Source of the DNA: Strongyloides papillosus
Taxonomy: Eukaryota; Nematoda; Chromadorea; Rhabditida; Strongyloididae
DNA: 64,000 nt
Direction: 5' to 3'
Assembly: GCA_005656395.1 (NCBI GenBank)
Contig: SRSI01000073.1
Coordinates: forward strand, 558,001-622,000
Positions 37,180-46,734 of this stretch are shown in pieces. How positions within the stretch are numbered: the stretch's first letter is position 1; the number at the start of each line of letters is the position of its first letter. The position numbers and the translations under genes are program-made. Below the pieces are notes generated by a model. That model made no database searches. It was not told the origin of the DNA and worked only from the letters and a program-made list of their open reading frames with translations.

Positions 37180-38614
37180 TCCGAAATTATAAAACAATTT
37201 GTTGGAGAAGAAGTGCTTTTATACAATGCATTTTTTAAATAAAATAAAAATAAATTTAAAAAACTAAAACATTTTCTTTAACAATTATCTACACTAATAA
37301 TTTTATAATAATTTTCAAAAAAAAATTATTTACTTTTTTTATCAATTTAAATTATTAATTGTCTAAAATTTTATTTATAGCAAAATAGAAAATAATTTCA
37401 TATAAATAAATTAATTGTTTTCATACAAGGGCAGTAAACTAGAATGAACACTGTTTGAAAAGAATTAAATTTAGTAATCAGATAATGTATATGCAGGGTG
37501 ACACATAAGTTACTTTCATCAGATAGAAGATCAAGACTTTAGTTATAGTTCACAGAATTTTACCATACTCTATCGATTTTAATAGACTCATGATGTTTCT
37601 ACAACACATTTTGAATCCCTTATAAAATTTTAAGTTTAAAAAAAGTCATAGTGATTTACGTGAATGATACTTTTTTTATATATTTCAATTGAGAGCATTA
37701 AACAAAACTTTTTTGTAAAACGTAATTTTTAATAGTATTATAATCATTAGAAAGCCCAAATTCTTTTTTATAAAATATTTAAAGATTTATAATTAAAAAT
37801 TCATTATAGATAAATTCATATAAGTTTTTAAAGCTAACAATTTTTACAATTTACTACAAGTATAAGTTAAGAAGTCGAAAATAAAATGCCATCTTTATAA
37901 TACAGGGTTATAAGCAAAATATGTCGTAAGTATTTAAAAATATGTCATCTTAATTAAAAAATATATCCCAGATATATTTGAATATATCGCCATTATTTAA
38001 AAATACGGGGTGATCAGAAGGTTAATTTCACCCTTTCAATGTTTATAGCTTTTATTTTAGTTTATTGTTATGTATTACACGCGTAATGTATCAAACTTAA
38101 ATGTAATCAAAATTAAAATTATATAAATAAGATTGTTTTAATAAAATAGTCATACTAAACCCAAGAGAAGTTGGGGTAAGTGGCCCTTTTTTATAATGTT
38201 TTATTACATATTTTTTAATTTTATAATTTACAAATAAATTTACGTTGAAATTGTTTAGTAAAGTAAAATTTTTAAGTATTATATTTTATAATATAATTTT
38301 ATTCTGGAGTGTTGTGCAAGACGAGACCTTATCACAGACTTCTTTATTAACAAAATTTATTACAAGTATAAAGTTAAATAGTGGCCACCTAACATAATTA
38401 TTAGATTTACAAAAAACACAACTTACTATTTTAACTATACTAAATTTAGTAGAACAATTACTTATCACTAAGACAATAAGATAAAGCAAGACACTTATCT
38501 AAAATTACATAAAATTTAGAATTACTTTAGGTGAGCACATAAAATAATAAAAGAGAACATTAAAATTAAGAAAGAATACAAAATAAATAATTATTTCAAA
38601 ATCGCAAGTATATA
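37180..38614. other. Intergenic, 3' flank shared with the 57-kb paralogue
   Basis: ATCAGATAATGTATATGCAGGGTGACACATAAG...TTTCATCAG (about 37478-37525) has a clear counterpart at about 57903-57945. The duplicated block therefore includes about 300 bp after the gene. The rest is AT-rich without a gene. TAGTGGCCACCT near 38384 recurs near 53335 and, reversed, near 58638, perhaps as old LTR debris. Confidence 0.5.
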
Positions 38615-38619
38615 TATTT

Positions 38620-38795
38620 ATAAGCTTTTTTAACGAGGTGCTATCCTCGGGTGATATAGTAAAGTATAAATATATAAAATAACTTTTTATTAATAGGTGT
38701 TCACAATGTATCTTATCTTTTACATCTACATTAAAAATGAATTTATGTTTGGTATTTATAGAGTTTTCTTGATAACGCCTTCTGGGGGCGTTACA
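38620..38795 (-). repeat. 3' LTR of the Gypsy element
   Basis: This is 176 bp, the same as 45652-45827 base for base as far as I could compare. The target duplication TATTT precedes it at 38615-38619. Confidence 0.92.
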
Positions 38796-38805
38796 TCCCC
38801 TTTTC
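38796..38805 (-). other. Polypurine tract of the Gypsy element
   Basis: The minus strand reads CTGAAAAGGGGA directly before the LTR start TGTAACG. A second, almost identical tract (CTGAAAAGGGGAGG, about 39508-39521) lies 0.7 kb upstream in the element and may be a leftover of a rearrangement or a second plus-strand primer. Confidence 0.75.
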
Positions 38806-39803
38806 AGCTACTTCGTAGCGATCTGGGAATGTATTTTTGTTCAGTAATAGGTAATAGAAGTTGAAAATAATGTTCGGGTATTTGATATTAGATATTGTAT
38901 AAAAAAAGGAATGTAGAGAGTAATTTTTTGGTATTTGATCATTGAAGACTTCTTTTAATCCATCAATTTGTTGATCATCAAAATCATATGTATATATATA
39001 GCTATTTGGTTATTTTGATTCTTTTAATTTTTGTTATTATTGTAATAAGGAGAAAATGCCAGCAATGTAAGTTTGATTTTTGTCTGGACTATTTATTGTT
39101 TTATTTTAGCAATTATAGAGAATTGTGTAGCCGCCATGGCTACCAGCCAACAACAACAACTGCCCCAACAACCACTACTGCTGCTGGAGTCTCTGGAGCT
39201 GGATAATAGAAAGTATATTGACTTTTGTTGTAAATATATTAATACTAACGTCTTAGATGTTTTTCATATCCTTTATGATTGATAAATTTATCTATATTAA
39301 GTACGTTATAAAAGATAATTTTTATTTAGTTGTTTTAACAACTTAAAATGTTGCAATATTTGTTGCATTTTTGTATATTGAATGCTTGATTATTTTATCT
39401 TTAATTAGATTATGTTTTGTATATGTCTGATACATATGCTAGAATATATATATATATATTTTTTTTAATTAAAAATATCAGTTGTTACAAAATTGCGTGT
39501 ATATCCTCCCCTTTTCAGACGTCTAGTCGAAGAAGAGTATAAATACACTAAATTGAGGTAACAAGTACCATTTTTGTTGAAAATAAATTTTAAATTGACT
39601 CGTCTCTTTAATTAATTTTTTTCTTTTGTTCAAAATATTATTTATACGTATATGTATATCCATTTCTCAAATGGATAATAGTGAGTATTGTCAAGAAAAC
39701 ATCTTTATATGACTGTACCTGTTATATTTGCATAATGAACAGAACAGTATATTTGTCAAAAATTATGTATTATCAGGAGTTATAGATAGTGAAGGAATTA
39801 TTT
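38806..39803. other. Non-coding internal 3' part of the Gypsy element
   Basis: This stretch lies between the pol stop and the 3' polypurine tract. No RNase H or integrase motif is visible on the minus strand. On the plus strand a short reading frame from 38988 with a hydrophobic start and a 41-bp intron-like gap (39067-39107) leads to a Gln-rich or, in another frame, PTTTTAPTTTTA stretch. I do not count it as a gene. An antisense TATAAATACA word is at about 39538. Confidence 0.45.
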
Positions 39804-42800
39804 TCAATCTCTCAGTGGTAACTCTTTCTTCTCTGTTTTTGGTTCACGTTTATCCGTGATAGCCTTAACCTTATCAGGGTTAGGATGGATACCATCAAAA
39901 TCAATGATGTATCCTAAATATTGAGCATTCTTTTGCCCAAATTGACACTTATTTAAAGTGATTTTCATATTATATTCTGCTATACGTGACAGAATACTAT
40001 TAATATTGTGGATATGAGATTCCTCATCTTGAGAACAAGTGAGAATATCATCCAAGTAGATATAGCAATCGGGTATGTTGCTTAGGACTTTGTCCATTAT
40101 ATCTTGGAACTTATCTGGCGATCCAGTAAGTCCCATAGGCATTACCTTGTATTGGTAAATTCCTCTATGTGTAACAAAAGCAGCAATACGCCTGCTATGT
40201 TCATCAAGAGGTATTTGATGAAATCCTTGTTTCAAATCAAATACGCTGTAGTATTTATGACCACTAGCTTCTTCAGTCAATCTATCTATCCGTGGGATAA
40301 GATGTGACTGTTGTTTTATAAGCTTATTAATAGCTCTGAAATCGACGACAAAACGCCATTTCATGTCTTTCTTTCGTACTAATACGACTCTAGAAAGGTA
40401 AGGAGATCGACTATGTTCGATCATCCCCTTTTCAAGCATGTCTTCGACCTGCTTATCAATTTCAATCTCAATCTCTCTCGACCTACGACCAGGCCGAATA
40501 CGTTGAGGTAATTCAGATGTGGCTAACTCAATATTGAGACGCTCATCACCATTATAAAGACCAGCATTTCCATCATATTCAAAAAATGCGGTACGATTAT
40601 TCCATATAATATCTTGTAACGCCTCTTTTGCCTTCGGAGAAAGAGTACAATTTGTCCAAGAAATGGAATCCATTAGTTGCTCTCTAGTAAGAGGAGCATG
40701 ACTCTCTGGATAGTTGGGTAAGGAATCTTCCCAAGCGGCATCTTCTGGGATTATTTCATCACCAGAGATCCGTATAGTATTATCATCTACTTCTTCAATA
40801 GAATGTAGATTACCAATTTCAGTATTAGCGGGTATTAATACAGTATTTGATCCATGATTTTGAAGAATCACGGCAAATTTATTATCAATTACAGGACCTG
40901 TCTGATAGTAGGTCATAATGTGATCACTACCCTTCCAACGAGGGTTACTCACAAATAAACAATTAATTTTTTCATGGGATGGAATTGCATGTACATCGGC
41001 ATGAATTACTTTTGTTGTTCTAGGAGGAACACGTACCTTAGAAGCCGTTTTGACGGGTACGTTGGTAATAGATGGCATACTATGATTAAATCGAATAGTT
41101 AGTTCATCACCAAAAATTCGATGTAATCCAGGGATACCAATTATTATATCATATGATAACTTGTCCACTATGTGAAATTCAAGTTGTTCTCGTTTATTAT
41201 TTGCTTCGATATAAATTCTAGAAGCCCCGCTAAAAACGAGTTTGTCATTATTTGCTACTGTTGCAGCTTTTAACGATGGTTTTACCATAGTTTTATGTGT
41301 ACTAGGTATGAGATTAAATGCATCTTGACTAATGACATTTAAGGAAGCACCAGTATCAACAAGTGCATCGAATTTATTTGATCCGATATTAATCGAAATC
41401 ACAGGTAATTTTACCATTGAATCAGAATTACGAATATTCTGTATTACCCCATAACGGGATACTCGAATAGGAGTTCTTGTAAGCGGTCGTGCTTCAGAAA
41501 TCGTCCGTAATTGATGAGTGTATGGGATCTCATTGTTAGAAGAAGAACCATAACGTTTTCTCAAAGTTTCAGCAGTTTTATTAAAACCGTATTTAACCAA
41601 AATTGCAGTGATTAATGTTAATGCACTAGCAATAGAATTAGGCATTTCTGTTATTGCCTCATCAACATGTAGTTGATATATTTTTTTAGCCCATTCGATC
41701 ATGGACAATCCCTTCTCTGATTTGTTATCAGTAGTGGGAATAGTGTTTAGACACGGCGATGAGGATGCTCGTGATTTTATCACAGCAATCTGTGATTCAC
41801 AACGAGTAAGCTCCGTACGTGTTAAATCATTTAGACTTTGTGTCTTAATTAATTGTAGATGGCATTGTGCCTCTTTATTAGTACATTCGCTTAACGCATA
41901 TACTTTGGATGATGAATTCTGCTCTTGCTCGTCATCATTCTCTAATTCGGTATTCTCTAATTGAGAAATACGATTATTTATTGCAGCTAACTGTTCAGTT
42001 AGAGCAGCTTCCTGGTTTTTATAAACCGTTATTTGGGATTCAAGAGAATCTATTAATGTTTTAGCTTCGGATAATTCATTGTCCTTATCCTCAAGTGCTA
42101 TATTAAGACGATTAACATTTGATTTTGACTCATCTAAATCTTTAAGACAAGTATCTTTATCTATATTACAAGATTTTAAAGCATTACTAGCTTTATCACG
42201 TTCTCCACGTAACGCGTTATTTGCCGTCTTTAGCTTATTGAGTTTGGTATTACAACCATCAATCTCACTATTAAGACGTTTTATTTCATCCTTCCAGTTG
42301 TCTTCACATTCCTGGCGGATTCTATTTTCATCAGTCAAAACATTAGAGACTGTTTTTATGTCTTCGGAAAGGGATTTAGCCGATTCCGCAGTCATTGATC
42401 GCAAAGTCGTCCGATGACGATCTTCAGAATCACGAAGTTGCTCGGAAAGCATGTTATTTGCTCGCTTTATTCGTTCTATTTCCGATCGTAGGTCGGATAT
42501 AGTACTTGTACTCTCTTTTAAGAGAGTCTTCGTCTTTTCTAATTCTTCTTCACAGGTTTTCAATGAAGATTTAATTTTCTGATAACCAGATGTGGTTGAT
42601 GATACTTTTAAACTATCAACAGATGCAGCTTTTAAGGCAGCATCATTATTAGATTTTGTTGCTTTCGAAAGAACACTAACATCCGTTGGTGCCTTAATCT
42701 TCGAAGCAGAAACATTTGTACCGTGTGAAACAATTTGTACAATATGTGGTCGCTCTGTTAACATCACAACAGGCGCCTTAGTCGATGAGACTATTTTGCT

Positions 42801-45176
42801 AGGATGAGGATCCATAGGTACTGTCTGTGAAACAGAACTAAGTTTATCACATCCAGCTTCATACATAGCATGCTTAGCTCGTATGTTCTTTAAAGAGGTA
42901 TCAACATTATGTGTACCTGTTGAAACTTCTTCAGCGAAGGTTTCATTGCGTCCTGATAAATGGACAAGGTGGCTTCCCGTACAAGAAAATGTTGGAGCCT
43001 TTTTATCAAAGTAATGTTCGACATTACTGTCGGGGTCTACAAAGACGTTGCCAAGGCGATAGCCACTAGCAAACACGTCTAAAGCTACACATTTGGTATC
43101 AACAGATACTAATGTAACTTGTTTTGCCTTTTTAGCGTCATAGTTGTTCTGAAGATACAATCGAGGAAATTCAGAAGGTGCAAAACGACATATACCGAGG
43201 GGTTGACAACCACCGAATGGTATAAGCATACATATCATTAACATACAGATTGTTAATGTATTAAGTTTAAAGTCGTTGATCATATGTTTGATCTCTTTAA
43301 TAGAATGCATTATTACATTCATTTCGCCATCATTGTGGCATTCATCATGCGTAGGTTCAATTGTATGAACCTTACCATGTTTTTGAGGTTTAGTTTTTAT
43401 TCTATTTTTACTATAACCAGATGATTGGTTATTATTAGGTTTATAGTTCATACCAGAACTGGTATTATTATATGAAGTTACAGGCTTATTAGCCGGTTTC
43501 GATGAGGAATATCGTGATTGATGTTCTTTATTATTATTTGTACCAGATGATAACTGGTGATTATTTTTATTATAACCGCTAGAGTTATTTTTTACAAATG
43601 GTTTCTTTGTATTATCAAATTTCAAATTCGATTGTTTATTGTTTGACACATTATTATGTTTATTTATGTGTTTGTTATTATGTTTATAACTATGGTTATG
43701 ATTATTATTAACTTTCTGTGAAGCTTTATTTAATTTAGATTGGAAACGTAGCTGTGTGTCTACGTATGTGGCTATGAATTCATCATATTGCAATTCATAA
43801 AGGTTTTTTGTGGAATTATTTTCCCTGAGGATTGGATGCAATCCTCTTGTGAACAAATAAAATTGTTCACGTCTCAGATCCGGTTTGTCCTTCAGGAACT
43901 CTGAAGGCTGATTAGTAGCAAATCTTCTACGAAGATAATCATTAAATTTCTTGGCGAATGTGGAAACATCCATAGCATTCTCCATTGGTGGACGAGCATT
44001 AAATTGCTCTAGGCGATTCATGCCTTGACTTTCAAGTACCAACTTGATGTCGTTTAAGATTTCAGACAAAGTGAAATCATATTGTTTATGTCCTTTAGTA
44101 GCATCGGACTTTCTCTCGACAGCTATGTGTCGAGCATGTGCTATTTTACTATCTCTTGGTATAAGATAGTCAATGTGACGTCCTGCTATGCGATCAAGCA
44201 TAGGGATTTCGTCATCAGTGATGGCTAATTGTCTTATAGCCGTCATGCAATCACTTATAAAAAGTGTAAAGCTAGTAAGGGACTTACCCTTAAACTGATA
44301 AAAAGCCCCATGCGATTTCGCACGGAGGACCATATCAAATAAAGCATTATAGCTTCTTGTTGAACCCAGATTGTCACTAACTTGTGCACGTACATCTGGT
44401 AAATCGACGATGGCATCAGAACCCAAATCTTGTAATAGTTTAGTCATTCTGGCCTTTTGTCTTTGAAGTAAACCATCATAGTCACTGGGACTATATTTTA
44501 AGGTTTCAATTTGATCACTTTTAAGTTCATCAAGTATTAATTTGACAACATTGTCAAGATCGACTTGTCTTTTAGTTCTGTTCAACGAAATTGTAGATTC
44601 CATTGCAGATTTAGACGTTACCGGATTGGTAATCTTATTGATCAAGTTATTGAAACTAGATCTTATTTTGCTACCTTTATTAGAAGAAGCAAAAACATTG
44701 GTGCCTTCGAGACTATCTCCGTATGGTGGCGCACTTGCCTTTGGAGATGTCATTGAGGACATTAAGGTTTGCCTGGCTTCCTCGGAAAGGCCTGGCTCGG
44801 CTCGTAAATGAGCAAGAAGAGGGTGCTGGGCATCCTTGGAGTGGCCTAGCTCGGCTCGTAAATGAGCAAGAAAGGGGTGCTGGGCATCCTTGGAGTGGCC
44901 TAGCTCGGCTCGTAAATGAGCAAGAAGAGGGTGCTGGGCATCCTTGGAGTGGCCTAGCTCGGCTCGTGAATGAGCAAGAAAGGGGTGCTGGGCATCCTTG
45001 GAGTGGCCTAGCTCGGCTCGTGAATGAGCAAGAAGAGGGTGCTGGGCATCCTTGGAGTGGCCTAGCTCGGCTCGTAAATGAGCATTGAAGAGTGGTACAC
45101 TAGGTACCAGATCGTTTGAATCATTACCCAAACGATTGTTTGCCTTTACCGGCGTGCTGCTACTACGAAGAGACAT
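39804..45176 (-). CDS. Gypsy Gag-Pol polyprotein, 1790 residues, lacking RNase H and integrase
   Basis: Residues about 31-129 are 18-residue tandem repeats (RAELGHSKDAQHPLLAH type). About 190-480 is a Gag/capsid-like helical region (FAKKFNDYLRRRFATNQPSE, Y-L-F-T-R-G-L). About 485-600 is Asn/Lys-rich and has no CCHC knuckle. About 640-658 is a strong hydrophobic segment (LTICMLMICMLIPFGGC), followed by a cysteine-bearing stretch to about 780. About 865-1080 is coiled coil. A second weaker hydrophobic stretch lies near 1180-1195. An aspartic protease with D-T-G-A-S is near 1271, and reverse transcriptase spans about 1578-1785 with active-site Y-L-D-D near 1708. The frame stops just after the LGYIIDFDGIHPNPDK motif, where the RT connection normally leads to RNase H. 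The start at 45176 is the first Met. It is intact but incomplete. Confidence 0.88.
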   Translation of the reverse strand: MSLRSSSTPVKANNRLGNDSNDLVPSVPLFNAHLRAELGHSKDAQHPLLAHSRAELGHSKDAQHPFLAHSRAELGHSKDAQHPLLAHLRAELGHSKDAQHPFLAHLRAELGHSKDAQHPLLAHLRAEPGLSEEARQTLMSSMTSPKASAPPYGDSLEGTNVFASSNKGSKIRSSFNNLINKITNPVTSKSAMESTISLNRTKRQVDLDNVVKLILDELKSDQIETLKYSPSDYDGLLQRQKARMTKLLQDLGSDAIVDLPDVRAQVSDNLGSTRSYNALFDMVLRAKSHGAFYQFKGKSLTSFTLFISDCMTAIRQLAITDDEIPMLDRIAGRHIDYLIPRDSKIAHARHIAVERKSDATKGHKQYDFTLSEILNDIKLVLESQGMNRLEQFNARPPMENAMDVSTFAKKFNDYLRRRFATNQPSEFLKDKPDLRREQFYLFTRGLHPILRENNSTKNLYELQYDEFIATYVDTQLRFQSKLNKASQKVNNNHNHSYKHNNKHINKHNNVSNNKQSNLKFDNTKKPFVKNNSSGYNKNNHQLSSGTNNNKEHQSRYSSSKPANKPVTSYNNTSSGMNYKPNNNQSSGYSKNRIKTKPQKHGKVHTIEPTHDECHNDGEMNVIMHSIKEIKHMINDFKLNTLTICMLMICMLIPFGGCQPLGICRFAPSEFPRLYLQNNYDAKKAKQVTLVSVDTKCVALDVFASGYRLGNVFVDPDSNVEHYFDKKAPTFSCTGSHLVHLSGRNETFAEEVSTGTHNVDTSLKNIRAKHAMYEAGCDKLSSVSQTVPMDPHPSKIVSSTKAPVVMLTERPHIVQIVSHGTNVSASKIKAPTDVSVLSKATKSNNDAALKAASVDSLKVSSTTSGYQKIKSSLKTCEEELEKTKTLLKESTSTISDLRSEIERIKRANNMLSEQLRDSEDRHRTTLRSMTAESAKSLSEDIKTVSNVLTDENRIRQECEDNWKDEIKRLNSEIDGCNTKLNKLKTANNALRGERDKASNALKSCNIDKDTCLKDLDESKSNVNRLNIALEDKDNELSEAKTLIDSLESQITVYKNQEAALTEQLAAINNRISQLENTELENDDEQEQNSSSKVYALSECTNKEAQCHLQLIKTQSLNDLTRTELTRCESQIAVIKSRASSSPCLNTIPTTDNKSEKGLSMIEWAKKIYQLHVDEAITEMPNSIASALTLITAILVKYGFNKTAETLRKRYGSSSNNEIPYTHQLRTISEARPLTRTPIRVSRYGVIQNIRNSDSMVKLPVISINIGSNKFDALVDTGASLNVISQDAFNLIPSTHKTMVKPSLKAATVANNDKLVFSGASRIYIEANNKREQLEFHIVDKLSYDIIIGIPGLHRIFGDELTIRFNHSMPSITNVPVKTASKVRVPPRTTKVIHADVHAIPSHEKINCLFVSNPRWKGSDHIMTYYQTGPVIDNKFAVILQNHGSNTVLIPANTEIGNLHSIEEVDDNTIRISGDEIIPEDAAWEDSLPNYPESHAPLTREQLMDSISWTNCTLSPKAKEALQDIIWNNRTAFFEYDGNAGLYNGDERLNIELATSELPQRIRPGRRSREIEIEIDKQVEDMLEKGMIEHSRSPYLSRVVLVRKKDMKWRFVVDFRAINKLIKQQSHLIPRIDRLTEEASGHKYYSVFDLKQGFHQIPLDEHSRRIAAFVTHRGIYQYKVMPMGLTGSPDKFQDIMDKVLSNIPDCYIYLDDILTCSQDEESHIHNINSILSRIAEYNMKITLNKCQFGQKNAQYLGYIIDFDGIHPNPDKVKAITDKREPKTEKKELPLRD
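44791..45087 (-). repeat. 54-bp in-frame tandem repeats in the Gypsy Gag N-terminus
   Basis: Units start at 44791, 44845, 44899, 44953, 45007 and 45061 (last one partial). They encode 18 residues each (A-E-L-G-H-S-K-D-A-Q-H-P core). Leu and Phe alternate at one position (P-L-L-A / P-F-L-A) from unit to unit, so the array is also a 108-bp higher-order repeat and probably grew by doubling of a dimer. The GC content is far above the surroundings. Confidence 0.95.
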
Positions 45177-45631
45177 GAGTGAACGGTTATGATGCAGAAA
45201 TGCACAATTGAATGATAATTTTTGTATGAATGTCGCTTATTTATCCTCTATATTTTTTTCATCCGAAAAGAGGTTGGATTTGTCTAAAAATGTAATTATC
45301 AATGTAAAACAAGTTACATTGAATTAAAAATAATTGTCTAAGTATTAAGGCCATTCGTAATTGTGTTTTTTACGATTGTAAATAGGCGCATTATAATAGT
45401 TCAAATTGTTAAAATTTTTTCTAAAAAATAATTGTAAAGTAGTAAGGTTGTTTATAATTGCATATTTCTATACAATTTCGTTAACAACCATTATTATAGT
45501 ATAAGTATGTCATTTTTTGTTGCATTCAACAAAAAATGATTGTATAGAACTAACCTGTTTATGTTAAATTTATTTGTCATCCATTTTTTATTTGAATCAC
45601 TTGCATCGATGAATCGTGCAAGGCTGCGACA

Positions 45632-45650
45632 TGGTTCGGTGGAACCTCCA
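45632..45650 (-). other. Primer binding site of the Gypsy element
   Basis: On the minus strand TGGAGGTTCCACCGAACC begins one base after the 5' LTR. The leading TGG pairs with the universal CCA end of a tRNA. I did not identify the tRNA species. Confidence 0.75.
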
Positions 45651-45651
45651 T

Positions 45652-45827
45652 ATAAGCTTTTTTAACGAGGTGCTATCCTCGGGTGATATAGTAAAGTATA
45701 AATATATAAAATAACTTTTTATTAATAGGTGTTCACAATGTATCTTATCTTTTACATCTACATTAAAAATGAATTTATGTTTGGTATTTATAGAGTTTTC
45801 TTGATAACGCCTTCTGGGGGCGTTACA
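45652..45827 (-). repeat. 5' LTR of the Gypsy element
   Basis: This is 176 bp, read on the minus strand from TGTAACG to GCTTAT. It contains TATAAATACC (about 45783-45792 on minus) as a candidate TATA box, and AT-rich sequence with TTTATTAAT/AATAAA-like words. It is identical to the 3' LTR. Confidence 0.92.
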
Positions 45828-45832
45828 TATTT

Positions 45833-46036
45833 TTAGAGACAAAGAAAATTACCGCGCATAGGTACAATTTTTCAAATTCTAATCAAAAGAACATTAAGTT
45901 CTTACTTTAATTAATAATTTTCTTAGTATAATGATTTGGAACGATTTAATATTATCATTCAATTAAAATAAAGTTGTGATATAAATAAAAAAATTTCTTA
46001 AATTCAATTTCATTATTTATGGTATTATTTTGAAAT
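45833..46036. other. Short AT-rich spacer
   Basis: This lies between the Gypsy target duplication and the TTAA element. Nothing is seen in it. Confidence 0.6.
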
Positions 46037-46040
46037 TTAA

Positions 46041-46730
46041 CCCTTTCAGCCCTGAACTTGTAAGAAACATAACTTTGTCAATTTTAAAAATAATGGAATG
46101 ATTTTATACTCATTCGATAGAGAAGGGTTGGCGAAATAATCCTTTCTAAAATTTAATATGGTGCTACTTAATAATAATGTATAGTAGTTATTTAAAGTAG
46201 AGGTAAAATGACTAATTTAGTAAAAATTTTAGAATAAAAAATTTACAAAAAAAATATACATATAGTTAGATAATAAAACAATAAAAGAAACATTATTATA
46301 GTAACTTTTTGAGTTTTATAAGGATAAGCATTCAATTCTTGCAATATTCTATTCTTAGACATTTTTATAAGCAATAATAAATTTTACAATAAATGATTGA
46401 TGTAAAATTGTTTTTTGATATATATGCATAATAAAGCTGAGGATTGCTAAAGTTTACCAAAAACGATAAAAATACTTTAGACTTTCTTATGATATTTAGT
46501 AGATATAGGTAAAAATCTAATTCTTACAATAGAATTTTTTTTTAATTACTAAATGTATATAACTATGCTAACTTTGATGCTGTTTTTCGATGGATAGATT
46601 TTATTTTATTGGAATTTTAAATATTTTATTCGATTTCGCCAACCTTTTTTTACTATATACGTTTTTAAAAAGTAATATTTTAATTAGAATTTATGTTGTT
46701 ACATTCAATTCAAGTTCAGGGCTGAAAGGG
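46041..46730. mobile_element. piggyBac-type miniature element, 690 bp, TTAA target
   Basis: TTAA at 46037-46040 and 46731-46734 flanks a perfect 20-bp terminal inverted repeat, CCCTTTCAGCCCTGAACTTG. A subterminal inverted pair, GGGTTGGCGAAAT (about 46126) and ATTTCGCCAACCT (about 46633), adds a second symmetry. There is no ORF of note. The CCCTTTC ends and TTAA target are shared with the 353-bp element at 9176, but the internal sequence differs, so they are two families that may use the same type of transposase. Confidence 0.85.
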
Positions 46731-46734
46731 TTAA

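Larger units (their letters stand above)
38620..45827 (-). mobile_element. Gypsy-type LTR retrotransposon, 7208 bp, complete ends
   Basis: Two LTRs of 176 bp, identical by eye, flank a minus-strand polyprotein gene. A 5-bp target duplication TATTT lies at 38615-38619 and 45828-45832. The LTRs begin TGTAACGCCCCC on the minus strand. A primer binding site starting TGGAGGTTCCACC lies one base inside the 5' LTR, and a polypurine tract GAAAAGGGGA abuts the 3' LTR. Identical LTRs imply a recent insertion. The coding part stops inside reverse transcriptase, so RNase H and integrase are absent; the element is internally deleted and needs help in trans. Gypsy is preferred over BEL because of the RT sequence and the protease-RT order. 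Confidence 0.92.

Noticed and set aside
38988..39282. Plus-strand ORFs with a hydrophobic start and Gln-rich or PTTTTA-rich ends inside the Gypsy element
   Set aside because: An intron-like gap (39067-39107) joins them, but the phase does not connect the hydrophobic start to the Thr-rich frame. The stretch is antisense and internal to a transposon, so a real gene is not supported.
44791..45087. 54-bp repeats considered as a CRISPR-like array
   Set aside because: The units are contiguous with no unique spacers, are in frame within Gag, and the host is eukaryotic.
44542..45088. Plus-strand ORFs opposite the Gypsy Gag repeats
   Set aside because: These are shadows of the minus-strand 54-bp in-frame repeat; repeats divisible by three keep more than one frame open.
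45601..45650. Possible tRNA 3' end next to the Gypsy LTR (GGTTCGGTGGAACCTCCA)
   Set aside because: It is the expected primer binding site, a complement to a tRNA end; no cloverleaf precedes it.
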